From Periplaneta americana (Eukaryota; Arthropoda; Insecta; Blattodea; Blattidae): a stretch of 64,000 nt of DNA. This document shows, in pieces, positions 30,169-42,000 of this stretch (position 1 is the first letter of the stretch; the number at the start of each line of letters is the position of its first letter). The translations under genes were made by a program, and so were the position numbers. Where the stretch lies: positions 110,301,834 to 110,365,833 of the forward strand of contig NC_091127.1 in NCBI RefSeq assembly GCF_040183065.1, given 5' to 3'. Under the pieces are notes generated by a model. The model made no database searches. It was not told the DNA's origin and was given only the letters and a program-made list of their open reading frames with translations.

Positions 30169-31261
30169 ACAAAAATATACATTATGTACAGTCTTAGAAG
30201 AAAGTTTTGTTGCACAGGTGCAGTACACATGATCAGAGGATGATGAGCGACCTGGTTTACAAGAGGACTTGTTGAGGTAATAAAATTGGTTTAGTTTCGT
30301 TGTATATCTGATCACGCGCACTGCCTCCTTTCTGGAACTCACAAAGTATCTGTGCAACAAAAATTTTTTTTAAGACTGTTCATATCTTGCACTTGATTCA
30401 GTTTACAAACCTACACAATTGAAGAGGTCCCTCGAATAATGCTGTAAGTGCCACTTTTTCCAAAAGTGATGTTTTGATCGAATAATGTTGTACATCCACA
30501 TGCCTTTAAAGTGTTTCAGTTTCGTGGAAGTATCTGAACTGGAAGTCCATTTATTGTTCGTCAAAAAAGTTTGTATCCGTGGAATAATGATGGATGTGCT
30601 GGCAAGATGGCTGATGTCCCTGCAACATCACTGTCTCCAGGCATACTTCATAAGTTAAACAAAGGTAAAAGAAGAGAAGCAAATGATAACGAATATTAGA
30701 ATAATAAAAGGAAGATACTGAAGGGTTGTGGAAAATTATATACAAGAAGAAATAGAGTTATTCGAGATGAGAAATCAACATCTAACTTGGTAAGTGGAAT
30801 AACGTTGGATACCCCTACTGCGCTTACTTCAATAGCACTTCACCTAGGCATATTTATTTTAAAAAATATATCACATTATGTACTGTATGTTGGAAGATAT
30901 GTGTAACATTAGTCCTGATATCATTATTTATGAGTTATAGATACTCATGCGTAATTTTCGAAATACGTTTTACTACTATAGTTATTCTGTCAACTGTACT
31001 AATGTGAAAAACAGGGATTACAGTAGGCTGCTGATATAGATTATATTGATTAGTTTAGAATAGGTTTGATTCTTTCAGTGAGTCAAAATATGTAATCTTT
31101 ACCCTGAAACCTTGATATGTTATTATTTAGGCTCAGGTGTGTAAATGCAAATCAGAAATACATCATATCCGAAATGAAACCTACCGATAATGATACTAAA
31201 TAATTTATTCCTTAATTATGACACACAAAAACAAATTAGGGAACAATTTTAATCAACTCAA

Positions 31262-32010
31262 GTTTATGTCACCATCAGTAAATCTCAACATGTCCCCCTC
31301 TCGTAGCACGACACACATCTAACCTGTATTCAATTTCTCTCCAGGCATTGTGTAACATCTGCGGAGTTACAGATCTGTGTCGATAATCCTTTGACATAAC
31401 ACTTGAAGGTTATTCACTCTGGTGTTGTAGACACAGTCTTTCACGAAATCCTAAAGAAAAAAAGTCAAATAGTGTAAGATCAGAAGATCGTGGGGCCATG
31501 CAATAGAACCACCATGACCAATCCATCATCCCGGGAAATGATTGTGTAAAGTTTCAACAAATGGTCCCCAATAATGAGGAGGAGCTCCATCTTGCTGGAA
31601 GGTGAACCTCTCTGGAATCTGGGGTAGCGTAAAATTTTCAAGCATATCAAAATATACCACACCATTCACAGTGTTCTCTATGAAGAAAAAGGTCCGATCA
31701 CTTCTGAAATGGTTAATCCACAACAAACATTTAACTTTCAACAAACATTTAACTTTGGAGAGTTACGTTCATGTTCAAAAATAACACGAGGATTCTCAGA
31801 ACCTCATATCCTGCAATTGTGGTGATTAACATAGCCACACACATGAAATGTTGCTTGTGCCACTGAACAATGGTGTGCCTATCAGGAGCTGCATGGCCGT
31901 ATTTTTTACGAAATCTCCACTGTACTGTAGCCGGAAACTTAAACTCTGCTACCAATAACAGCACTGCACTTTTTTTTTTGTGGTATGAATGGAACCATTT
32001 TGGAAAACAA
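31262..32010 (-). pseudogene. Mariner/IS630-like transposase pseudogene
   Basis: Minus-strand pieces in different frames: VQWRFRKKYGHAAPDRHTIV (N-terminal domain), RTFFFIENTVNGVVYFDMLE, FTFQQDGAPPHYWG (second catalytic Asp), then LTLFDFF, DCVYNTRVNNLQVL and RATRGGHVEIY at the C-terminus. Frameshifts and deletions remove the first Asp region. It is the same broad family as 60528-61514. Confidence 0.8.
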
Positions 32011-33089
32011 TCTGTGTATACACAACAATAGGAATAACAGTTCGCCAATTTCACGACTAAAAACTTGTAGACTCTCTCTACATTTTAGTGCAAGCTGGCC
32101 GTATGTAACTTTTATGGATGTCTAGTTAGTTCATTTCTTTATCTGTAGGTTTCATTTTGGACAATATGCCAGTACTACAGTGCCAGACCCTCACACCAGC
32201 ATAAGAGGAAGGTGCTTTCTTAGCATTCTATAAAATGTCATATGATGAAAACAAACAGCATTCCTTCAAACAAATGCATGGAAATGAAACCAATAAAACG
32301 AAGAAGGGTAGAAGAAGCAGTGTCCAAGAGGCACTGTACCTTTCGAATGGGTTACACTTATTACTCAGGCTAGTCCAAGCAATCCACAGTGTGTTACATG
32401 ACACAAGAACAGTTTAAAGACCGAAGTCCAGTAGAAAACTCTATTGAACGCTATTCAGAATTGAAAATCACAAAAGTAATTTGGCTCCAAATTTCTCACG
32501 ATGATTCTACTTCTGTATGCACACTGGTGTCACAATGTTCTCCAATCCTTGATGACTTACTCCATCAAGAAACCAAACAGAGGAAGACCTACGAAACATT
32601 CAAGTAATATGGCATCTTGCTTTCCCACACCTGACCAGCTAAGTCCCATACCACAATCTCATTAGAAAAAAAATGATCTTGTCTCAATGGTGGGTTATAT
32701 TCAAGATAAAGGTGCTGAAATCTTTTACTCAGACTTGCTTGCAGAGTAATATTTACTAATGTCATGTTGACTGCTATGTTTCAACTAACATTTTTTTTAC
32801 TTGACATACACGAGTGCTTTAAACATACGAAAATATGCATTTTTTATAGGGCTATATTCCCAATGGAAGGTTTTTTTTTTTTTCATTTTAAACAGTAATT
32901 ATTCATATTGTGTGAGTGACACTCAGTTAATGTTATGGTGTACTGGTTCATTTTATTATGGAAGTGTTAGTGTATCTTGTTTTAACATATTTATGAATAT
33001 TTGGACTGATTTTCATACGGCATGTAAGATAACTGTTTACAACGGTATCCATAGTGCTTCGTTAGGAACGCTATATTTTATTCATGTGC
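32011..33089. other. Unassigned DNA, 32.0-33.1 kb
   Basis: Several short frames but no recognisable family. A T-run lies at 32871-32883. Confidence 0.5.
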
Positions 33090-34520
33090 TTATGATTTCC
33101 AGTGATTTTCTCAACTGCTTCCTCTGTGGCACTTCTGATTCGTCTTCTAAGGGTACTTTTATATTTTGTTCTGAATGTCAATCCTGGTTTCATAGTGATT
33201 GTGTATGCTTATCTGATGAAGAAGTACAGCTACATAGTGAGTCTAATTCTTTATGGATTTGTCCTTCTTGTAATAACTTATCAGATACTACTCATAATTT
33301 TTCAACCCATACTGACTAACTTTTATCTTGCTCTCTATGTTCCGACAACACTGATAAATTTTACAAGGGTCTGAAGGGACTACGCATTCATACCGCCAAA
33401 GTCCATTCTAATGTCTCTTCCCTTTCTCAGCACCTTTCCGATACTTCTTCCGAAGACACTTTCTTTTCAACGCTCTCAAGAATAATATCCCCATTTTACA
33501 TCGAATTCCTAAAGGTGCACATTGTTTTGTAGCTGATAAATTAGCACAACTTATGGATAAATGTGTGTTTCTCAATTCTGACCAATCTTGGCATCAATTA
33601 TTCCTCTTTGCATATATTGCTCTCAAAGTTCCTGTGAAAGAAAATCGGAAGTTGGATAAATCTTTAATCTCAAAAATTAAAGCGAACATTCAGACATTCT
33701 CACTGGAATCTATACCCTATAAACATAAATTTTCTCTCTCTACTTCTCGTCTAGTTGAAACTAAGGTAACTGATGGTGATATCCATGGAGCTGTTCGAGT
33801 CTTTTCATCTGATTATGGCATAGCCAAAGCTTCAAGTGCTACATACGAAGCCTTAAAATTGAAACATCCTCCACCTTCACGGCCTCTTTCCCCGTTCCGC
33901 CTTCTGGGTCAGATATTATGTTGACTGTCTCTCAAGACATGGTTCTTAAAGCTATATACAGTTTTCCGACTGGTTCTGCATCTGGTATTGATGGCATCCG
34001 ACCTCAACATTATAAGACCTCACATCTAAATCTGCAGGTGATTCTGGGTGTCGTCTCCTTCAATCTATTACCCCATTAGTTAATTTCATGTTATCAGGCA
34101 ATGTCAACAGCCATATTTGCCCACATTTATACGGGGCCTCTCTGTTAGCCATTCTAGATGGCTTAACTTTAACACCATGGTCCAAAGGCAAATCACTTTT
34201 ATGGGATGCCACTTGTTATAACACCTTCGCTTCTTCTTATTTGCCCAAAACTTCCAAACTCACTGGGTCAGCCACTGCATCTGCTGTGACAAACGCAATA
34301 AGTATCTCGATCTTCTGGATCGATATAATTTTGCCGTAGAATCTATGGGCCCATGGTGTTCTGAGGTGAAGTTGTTAACTTCTGATATTGGCAAGTATTT
34401 ATCAGCACTTAACAGTGACTCTCGCTCTATGGCTTTCCTCTGCCAAAGAATTAATATTGCCATTCAACGAGGGAACGCTATAAGTGTTACGGGGACTTTA
34501 TTTCGTGTAGGGCTGTAGAC
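33090..34520 (+). pseudogene. Retroelement with PHD-type finger and RT, internally deleted
   Basis: The first part is a Cys4-His-Cys3 PHD-like finger (CFLCGTSDSS, CSECQSWFHSDC, WICPSC). It is followed, after a frameshift, by the RT-associated N-terminal region HRIPKGAHCFVADKLAQLMD, WHQLFLFAYIALKVP, VTDGDIHGAVRVFSSDYGIA, KHPPPSRPLS. After that are fragments of the finger domain (SGIDGIRPQHY-like) and the tail (CQRINIAIQRGNAISVTGT). The RT palm is deleted and several stops occur. This matches a widespread insect non-LTR-type protein family; its exact clade I cannot name. Confidence 0.72.
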
Positions 34521-34909
34521 AGTTTTTCGTATCCTTTAGTTTTGTTGCTAATTTCTTGTTTGTCCCTTACTCAATTGTTTAATTTAATTTCAAAATTGAA
34601 TTAAAATTTATTTTGGTGTACAAATATTATGCATGTCATTATTAAAGTCCATTCACAACTTGTATTCCACTGTAATGACTGTGTGCATGGATATGCAATA
34701 TTATTCCATTAAATTAATGTTAAAAATCTATTTAGTTCTTTATATTATGTTTATTTTAGAGATACTACTATGTGTGTGTTTTCTAAAATCCATTGTGGTT
34801 ATGATGATCAAGAATTTTTATTTTAATGTGACAATGTGACAGTTTTTCTTGATTTCTGAACAATTTGCTAAGTGGTACTTACAACATTATTCGAGGGACC
34901 TCTCCAATT

Positions 34910-35381
34910 ACTCATCAATTCAACTATAAAAATATATGCTATTGGGTAAACTTGAAGAAATTCAGTAAGCTACTCAGTTAATGTACTAGAGGCAGAATTA
35001 ACTTGAACTGTAAAATGTGTTAATCTTCAAATATCAATTAAAGAACACTCTTTACTGTCAACTTGAAAAATTTCTCTCCATTCTGACAAAGATACTGCAA
35101 GTTATTCATATCCAAAGCAATTATTACAGTAGCCTTACATGGAAAATTTCTGTAGACAACGAAAATACGTCTCTTAATACGAAAAGCTTATTCCCATACC
35201 ACGTGCTTCAGTTGAATAGAATTCCTACACATCGATATTGTCTGTATCTGTTCCCAGATCATCATCAATCAAGTCACTGTCTTTTAATATTAGATATAGA
35301 CGGCATTTAGAATGAGAGGTGAACGTCTGTATTTTTGTAGTCAATGTACTGTTTATTTGTATGTATTTATTCAAACTGCAA

Positions 35382-35418
<37 letters not shown>

Positions 35419-35629
35419 CATCATACACACTTATACATAGGTCAGGATTTAAGACACAGTTGCATTTGTCGCATTTTGCTACTCGACTTCTTAAAATGCA
35501 ACAAACTTTGAATGTAAATGTGCAAAAATGCAACAACCACATTGAACTTCAGAAACGAAAATGGTAATAGAGAAAATGAAATCAGAGATGTGTTTCAACT
35601 AATCTGAATTTAAATGAAATGCTAATGGC
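34910..35629. other. Unassigned DNA with a short (TA)n tract
   Basis: A TA tract lies at 35385-35414. Overlapping open frames on both strands cross it and have no family features. Confidence 0.5.
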
Positions 35630-35635
35630 ATGGGC

Positions 35636-35900
35636 ATGCTCAAAAAGGTATTGAGCAATAGATGTTCCGGAATTGATTTCAAAGAGTTGGTGCAATTCAT
35701 GTACTCTAAGTTAAGTGAACAATTTATTCTGATTTATATAATTCCATCGCATAGTGTCAATTGTGAGAGAGAATTTAGTTGCATGGATCTTGTAAAAACT
35801 GGAATTAGAAACAGTCTTTCAGTAAAAAGAGTTAGCACTCTGCTAATAATAAATCTTGAAGAGCCTACTAGTAAAGAATTTCAATGTTTAGAGTGCCCAT
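35636..35900 (+). pseudogene. hAT transposase C-terminal dimerisation fragment
   Basis: IPSHSVNCEREFSCMDLVKT followed by IRNSLSVKRVSTLLIINLE is the hAT C-terminal dimerisation motif (vertebrate and insect ZBED-type copies read CERGFS..N..KT..RN.L). It ends at TAA 35900. The catalytic domain is absent. Confidence 0.8.
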
Positions 35901-36358
35901 AAAATAACGCATTTTAATGTGATGTAAATTCAGCAGTAATTGATTCTAAACATACCTATATGTAATGATACTAATGTAACCTATGTAAGAGTTTAGAAGC
36001 CTTGTATTACCACAAGTGACCGATTACTTTTCTTCTCAACAAAGGACAAAAACAAATTTCTCTTTTTATGCACACTTGTTCGAAAAGTTCTCTATTCTTG
36101 TAATAAAATGTGATACAATACAAAAAACAAAATACACTAGAATTAAATCAGATATTTACAAAAGCTGATTCTCCTCTTTTGTCTTCATTAGGCCTATATA
36201 GCAAACATGTAAATATTAATTCGGTTTATGACAAAAAAAAAAAAAACACATGCGCGCACATGCAAAAAAAAAACTTACACACGCATATTATTTGCCAATA
36301 ATACACGTCAACATATTATGCTAAGTAAAAAATGTTTAAACCATGATATTGTAATCTC
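35901..36358. other. Region downstream of the USPL1-like gene
   Basis: AT-rich. Two A-runs at 36231-36245 and 36266-36274. No gene. Confidence 0.5.
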
Positions 36359-36364
36359 TTTATT
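36359..36364 (-). terminator. Polyadenylation signal AATAAA
   Basis: Reads AATAAA on the minus strand about 110 bp past the stop codon of the USPL1-like gene, a normal position for a short 3' UTR. Confidence 0.55.
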
Positions 36365-36472
36365 AAATAAAAGTATTAATAGAAATTGCCGATAAATAAT
36401 GATTAATTCCCCAACCTATTCAATTATTACCTTGCTTCAGCTAGTAACATTTACAATAGAATAAAATTCATT

Positions 36473-39021
36473 TTATTTTAATAATTCTTCAATCCAATCT
36501 TGAGTATTATTAGCATTGCTTTCTGTCCTTACACACAAAGAGCTTACATTTGTATTAACAATATATTCATCTATACAATTTTCAACATTTGTATGTTCTT
36601 GGTTGTCGGAATGAATGTGAAAAATATTTGGATTTAAATTATTTCGACTTGGTCGTGACACAACTGACTTCTCTTTCTTTCTTTTTCGTTCCTTTGAGTT
36701 TGTTCTTTCAATTATCCTAGATGGTTTACGACCTGGTGGGGTCTTCTTCGAATTTGGTACAGAAGCACTTTCAAATGTGAAACCTGCAAATCTTTCTGTA
36801 TCGAAATTTTTTCTAAGTTCAAACATTACTTTTAAAGATTTATCTTTACCAAGGTTTAGCTTTCTTGTATCCAATTTTCTTTGCTGCACATTGCGTAAAA
36901 CCATCTCATTTGTGGATTTTGAAAGTACAAGAGATAGTTCATTTTGTTTTTGTTCAGTTTGCTCACCTGAAGAAAGTTCTCCTAATTGCTCAGTTAAAGT
37001 GATACCAGTATTATGATCTATTGGAGTAATTTTTTTCCTATTTGCTTTCTTCTGCTGGGAAGCACTAGACCCACAATATGTAATATTAGATTCCAAAGGC
37101 ACAGGCTGTGTAACACAAAGTTTTTTGGGAACACTAGAAATGGAATCTGATGTAACTTCTAAAGAAAGAGGCTGTGAATGTGTCAGTTGCTGACTCTGAG
37201 CTGAGACAGACTGTAGTTTCCTTGACAACCCATCTGACACAGTATTAGACTCTAATGCAGTGGCCTGAGGAAGATTGTTCTGTTGGATGTATACTACAGA
37301 AACATCTTTTCCTAAATTGTCACATTTAGGAGTATGTATGCATTCCCTGCATTTGACAACAATCATATTAGATTCTTCACCTATTTTCACAACCCGTGAG
37401 GAAGAAGAAACTTTTACACTTGGTATATCTGACAAACAAACCTCACCTGAAAAAGCCTTCTTAGAATTAATCATAATTTCATCATTCTTTCTGTCATATG
37501 TACTGTTTTGTACTTCAGCCCTACCTGTTTTCTCTACAAGTGCAACCTTCTCTAATGTACCTATGCTTACAAATGCAGATTCTCTACTCTTTGATGTATG
37601 TGTATCGTCTCTCGTTCTAGTAAGTTCAGAAGTAATATGATCAGATACATTTTCAGCTTTTAACTTCTCTGGTACTACTGTCATTGGATTATTTGAAACT
37701 TTGAGAATATTTACAGGGAGTTTTGTATTATCAACAATAGCATTGTCATCTCTTACTTCTGTATCTGTTTTGCAATGGAACTCAGTTTTACTATCATTGT
37801 CCTTCAGAATTGAAATCCTTTCTTTCACACCAGTGATTACTTCAACTTTGCTATTTGTCCCACATGATGCAACTGCAACGTTTTCTGCAATGTACATATC
37901 ACTTTTTCCAATACTCAAACATTCAACAGATTCGGAATTTGTTACAAAAGACGAACTACCGGTACCTTCAATATCATCAATACCAAGTACCATAACATCT
38001 CTATTTCCTGTGATATCTGAAGAGTCTATATTTGTATTCAAATCTTTTGGTGGGATTTCACCAACCATCTTATAATAGGAGTGCTCTAGCATTTCTCTTG
38101 GTAGGCAGTATGTATTTGTGACTTTACTAACTTCTTTGACTTTATCTGTTGTAAAAAATGTTTTGTGTATTAGAAATTCGTCGTTGTTTTTTAGGGGACC
38201 AGATGAATCTGTAACTTGAATATTATTCACAATTTGAGGCGATTTTTCGAATGAATCATTGTGTTTTAAATCCAGAGTACCTTCTTTTGTAGGTTCTACA
38301 TATTTCGTGACTCTACCAGCTTCAACTGGAATATTTTCAGACAGTGTTGAAGCCTCTGACTTAATTGTATGTTCATCATCTCCAGATACCTTTTCCTCCA
38401 ACATGATGGCTGATTTGTTATCATCAGTCATAGGGGATTCAAATGTATATATTGCAACATCGTAACTATTAACAATCTCAGTGTGGTTTAAGAATGCTGG
38501 AAATATTTGTCCCTCACAATTTCTAGTCAAGATTTCATCTTGCATACTGTTCTTTGGGTTTGTCTCAGAATTTTCAGTGCTATGATCTACAAATTCTGAA
38601 CAGCAGGGATCAAGTACTGAATGACTTAAGTTTTCTTTAGTTTCCCTCATAGGCATATTCAAATACCCTTCTGAAGAAACATTACCTGTAGTTCTGACTA
38701 TGCTATTTTTATTTGACTCCAACAAAGTGTCAAAATCTTTTGTCTTATTATTTTCTATTACTAATTCTTCCTTGTTGTTATCCAGCAACATCTCATCTAT
38801 TCCATTTTGCAAGATGTTCTCAATAACTGCATTAATGTCGAAGTCCGAGGGATTTACATTACTAGTAATGAAGTCATCTAACTTGAAGTCCATTATGTCG
38901 GTCTCATTTAACTTATTTTCATTTAATGATGCCTGATCAGAAGTGGATAATTCTGAACTATGAAACTTATCATTGTCAGGTTCTGATTTGGAAACTAGTA
39001 TGCTGCCAACATTTTGTGGAC
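36473..39021 (-). CDS. USPL1-type protein exon 4 (848-codon last exon)
   Basis: Acceptor TTGTTCCAG|GTCCAC. The preceding in-frame ATG at 39067 lies in the intron. The exon is a single uninterrupted 2.5-kb frame ending DWIEELLK-stop, with almost no Trp and few Cys, so it is probably disordered. It keeps coding capacity amid transposon debris, a sign of selection. Confidence 0.9.
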
Positions 39022-42000
39022 CTGGAACAAAAAGAAAAGCATAGCTGTAAAAGAATGACAGTGCCATGTAATAGGAAAAATCAAATTAAATCCTCTTTAC
39101 TTAAATCGAACAATTGTATCAAAAGCAAATTTACTGAGGAAATTCCTGCGAACTTCATGTGCTGCGTGCTACACCCATGAATGCATCCTCTATGTGAATA
39201 TTGTTCCATTCCAATAGGTGACCTGGGTGGCAATCGTAAATCTATTACTGACAGGCAGGTCATCCTGTTTCAGCCCAGACAGAGCAAGTCTTATCCTCAG
39301 ACGTATACATGATAAACACCAAGACCTGGAGCCCAAAGTCCTTAAATCCCTTGAGACCAAGGATTCGCCATGAAATTAGCTAACATTTTCCTTACAGTTG
39401 AGAAAAATCTCCAGAAGAAACTGAACCAGGTAATAAGTCTATGTGGGCTTCATATCTATGTCCAGGCAGTGACAATTTCTTCATGTAGGAAGTGAGGAAG
39501 TTCTTAGACTATATTCTGTACTTCTGTAATAGTCAGTTTGACTACATAGCTTCAGTCTCTGTTGGTTTGTCGCCACCAAAAGATTTGTCTGAGAGGTAGA
39601 CTTGCCAAGTAGTGTCATTCTTTACCAAACTGTCACTACTGTCGCCTGAGGAAGCTCATGGCATTCACTGCAATGTGAACAGTCCAGTGCAGTGAAGGGG
39701 TAGGAGTGGGTATTGCACAATACTATAAAGGCTATAGGAAGTCAGAAACATTCCTCGAAGCACGAAGCGGGCATAAGGTCTACCTCATGCATGATCAATG
39801 TGTCTGCACCGATAATAGCATGTTCAGAACCAGCAATATTGTTGTTGTTTAGTCAACTGTCTGAAGCCAGATCAGCAACCCACAAGTGACACTAAGAAGG
39901 CACACTTATGAGGCAACTAGGCCAGGGGATAATGAGATAGGGTGGCCAGTTCCTTTCCCTCCCCAGCAATATTATAAGTAGAAAATTCCCCAGGAACATG
40001 GACTTGGTTAATTTTTATAATAGTGAATTTTATGTAGGCAGATTGATATTCCATATTAGCAGCATATCATTTTCATATGTGGGTTCTACTTCAGTATTAT
40101 ATTTGAAGAGTCCACTGCAAGAATGATGGATGTCATTTGGAATACATTTTTCAGGAGAAGCAATTGAAAGTCTGAAATGCTTAGCACTCAAAGCTTAACT
40201 GTGATTTTCCAATCATTACTGGACAATGACTATCAGTGTTAATGCCATATAACTCTCTATGTACATTCTTATGTCTTAAGCTATGCATTGACAGTCTTCG
40301 TTCATTTTCGACAAGAAAGTGACATCCATCATTCTTGCAGTGGACTCTTCATTTATTATAGCAGGTAAAATGATTATAGTTCGACTGTGTTCGTTGTTTT
40401 ATTACGTATTATGTCACAGTTGTGACGTAGTGCAGAGGGTGGCTACTAGAGGGAACCCAAGAGATGGAGCTTAATCTGAGACGATTCTGTCCGATGCCGG
40501 GGTGGTATCCGGTGTGGCTTAGTGGATAAAGCATCAGCACATAGAGCTGAAAACCCGGGTTCAAATCCCGGCACCAGAGAGAATTTTTCTCCGTTCCATT
40601 ACTCTTTCATCGTATGATGACGCAGAATATCTGCATGGAAATATCATATGTACTTCGGTACATTAACATAATATATACAATTGTGAAAGCTTACAGGTAC
40701 TTTAGTGTTACGTAACAGTTGACAATGTCTAATGATTCGTGTGAACAATTTTCGATATTTTACTTTTATTATTGTTATTTTTAGCATGATTAAAATATGA
40801 AAACAGAATTGATGAACATGACAGACTGGAATAAAAGACTACTGCAGAAATACCACGGCTCAGGATCGTATCAAGAGATTCACTTCAATGACTATTGAAA
40901 AATCACTGTTCAAGGAACTTAAAAAAAACGTCTCAAGTTTTATAATAAAGTTATTAATATCTTTGCTGCTAAGAAAGAAAGAGGATAGAGTTGTACTACA
41001 AGTAAAACCATCAAGCAGCCAAGGCGATGTGGTGAGTTGACATTAATTCATATTCTTGCATAATTATTTGTTCATTAGTATGCCTAATTGTATTTTTTCA
41101 GCGAATCAACTGTCTGGTATTCCTTGTAATGCATATAGGGCATGTATTTCAGACAGAGAGAAATTAATTATTGTTACCCATCACTTGGTCAGTTTTTTGT
41201 AACTTCCTACACTCAAAAATTTCCACAAGTCACCACTGTGTCCAAATGCAGTTTGGAATCATGAGTCGAGTTTCTGTACAATATTCAAGGAATGCAATAA
41301 TTTTAAGTACCTGATCCAATGTGTGGAAAATTCTTGACATCTAATTTGATACTTTCATCTGCAATGACCTTCACAAAATCCATCTTTATGAATGTATCTG
41401 CATACTGAAGTCCAAGAGGATAAGGACACTGAAAGCACAAACATGGAATTATATATATTTTTTCCTTTAGTTAAAATTCAATTCGATAATTTTAAATAAT
41501 TCCAAAAGTACTTTAAGTTTGTGAATTGAAACAGTGCTGTAGTTGAAAACACATTTTAGGGGATACTGTTGAAATCGCGTTGGTCAGACTAGATTCTCTC
41601 TGTATGAACTCGTACTGTACTTCTTTTCCAAGGTTACTTCATCGTCATGCAGTTTTCTCTGCAGACCTCCTTCCAGATCGCAGCCACAATTGCATATAAG
41701 GCAAGAATTTAAATGCTGACATTGATGGCCCAATAATTCTTTTACTGGAAGAGTATTACTTTTCTTAGTGCAGATATAGTTCATTACAGTAATGCTCATT
41801 CACATTCTTTAGTTGAAATTGGAATAGAATCTATAATATGTAGGCCTAACTGAACTCAAGATTCATGAACACACGAAAAGTAACAATATTTCCCTCCACT
41901 AGCAAACTGCTAGCATTACGTCTGAGTGAGTTTTAAAATTAGTGAATCAGCGCAGTAGAATTCTTGAGTGTTATGTGAAGGCATCTACACAAGTTTTGAA

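Larger units (their letters stand above)
30417..34909. mobile_element. Putative large TIR element of unknown superfamily
   Basis: A 40-bp inverted repeat, 30417-30456 against 34870-34909 (AATTGRAGAGGTCCCTCGAA then TAATGYTGTAAGTRCCACTT), with about four mismatches. A partial direct copy of the inner motif (TCGAATAATGTTGTA) lies at 30479. No target duplication found. The 4.4-kb interior contains a mariner pseudogene and an RT pseudogene that look like later insertions. Confidence 0.5.

Noticed and set aside
39022-39067. ATG at 39067 as start of the 864-codon frame
   Set aside because: The stretch reads through a pyrimidine tract and TTGTTCCAG acceptor. Exon 3 (41428-41311) joins in phase at 39021, so this is intron.
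40508-40578. Functional tRNA gene
   Set aside because: C at loop position 33, an acceptor mismatch and a SINE body on both sides; no terminator-like T-run directly after.
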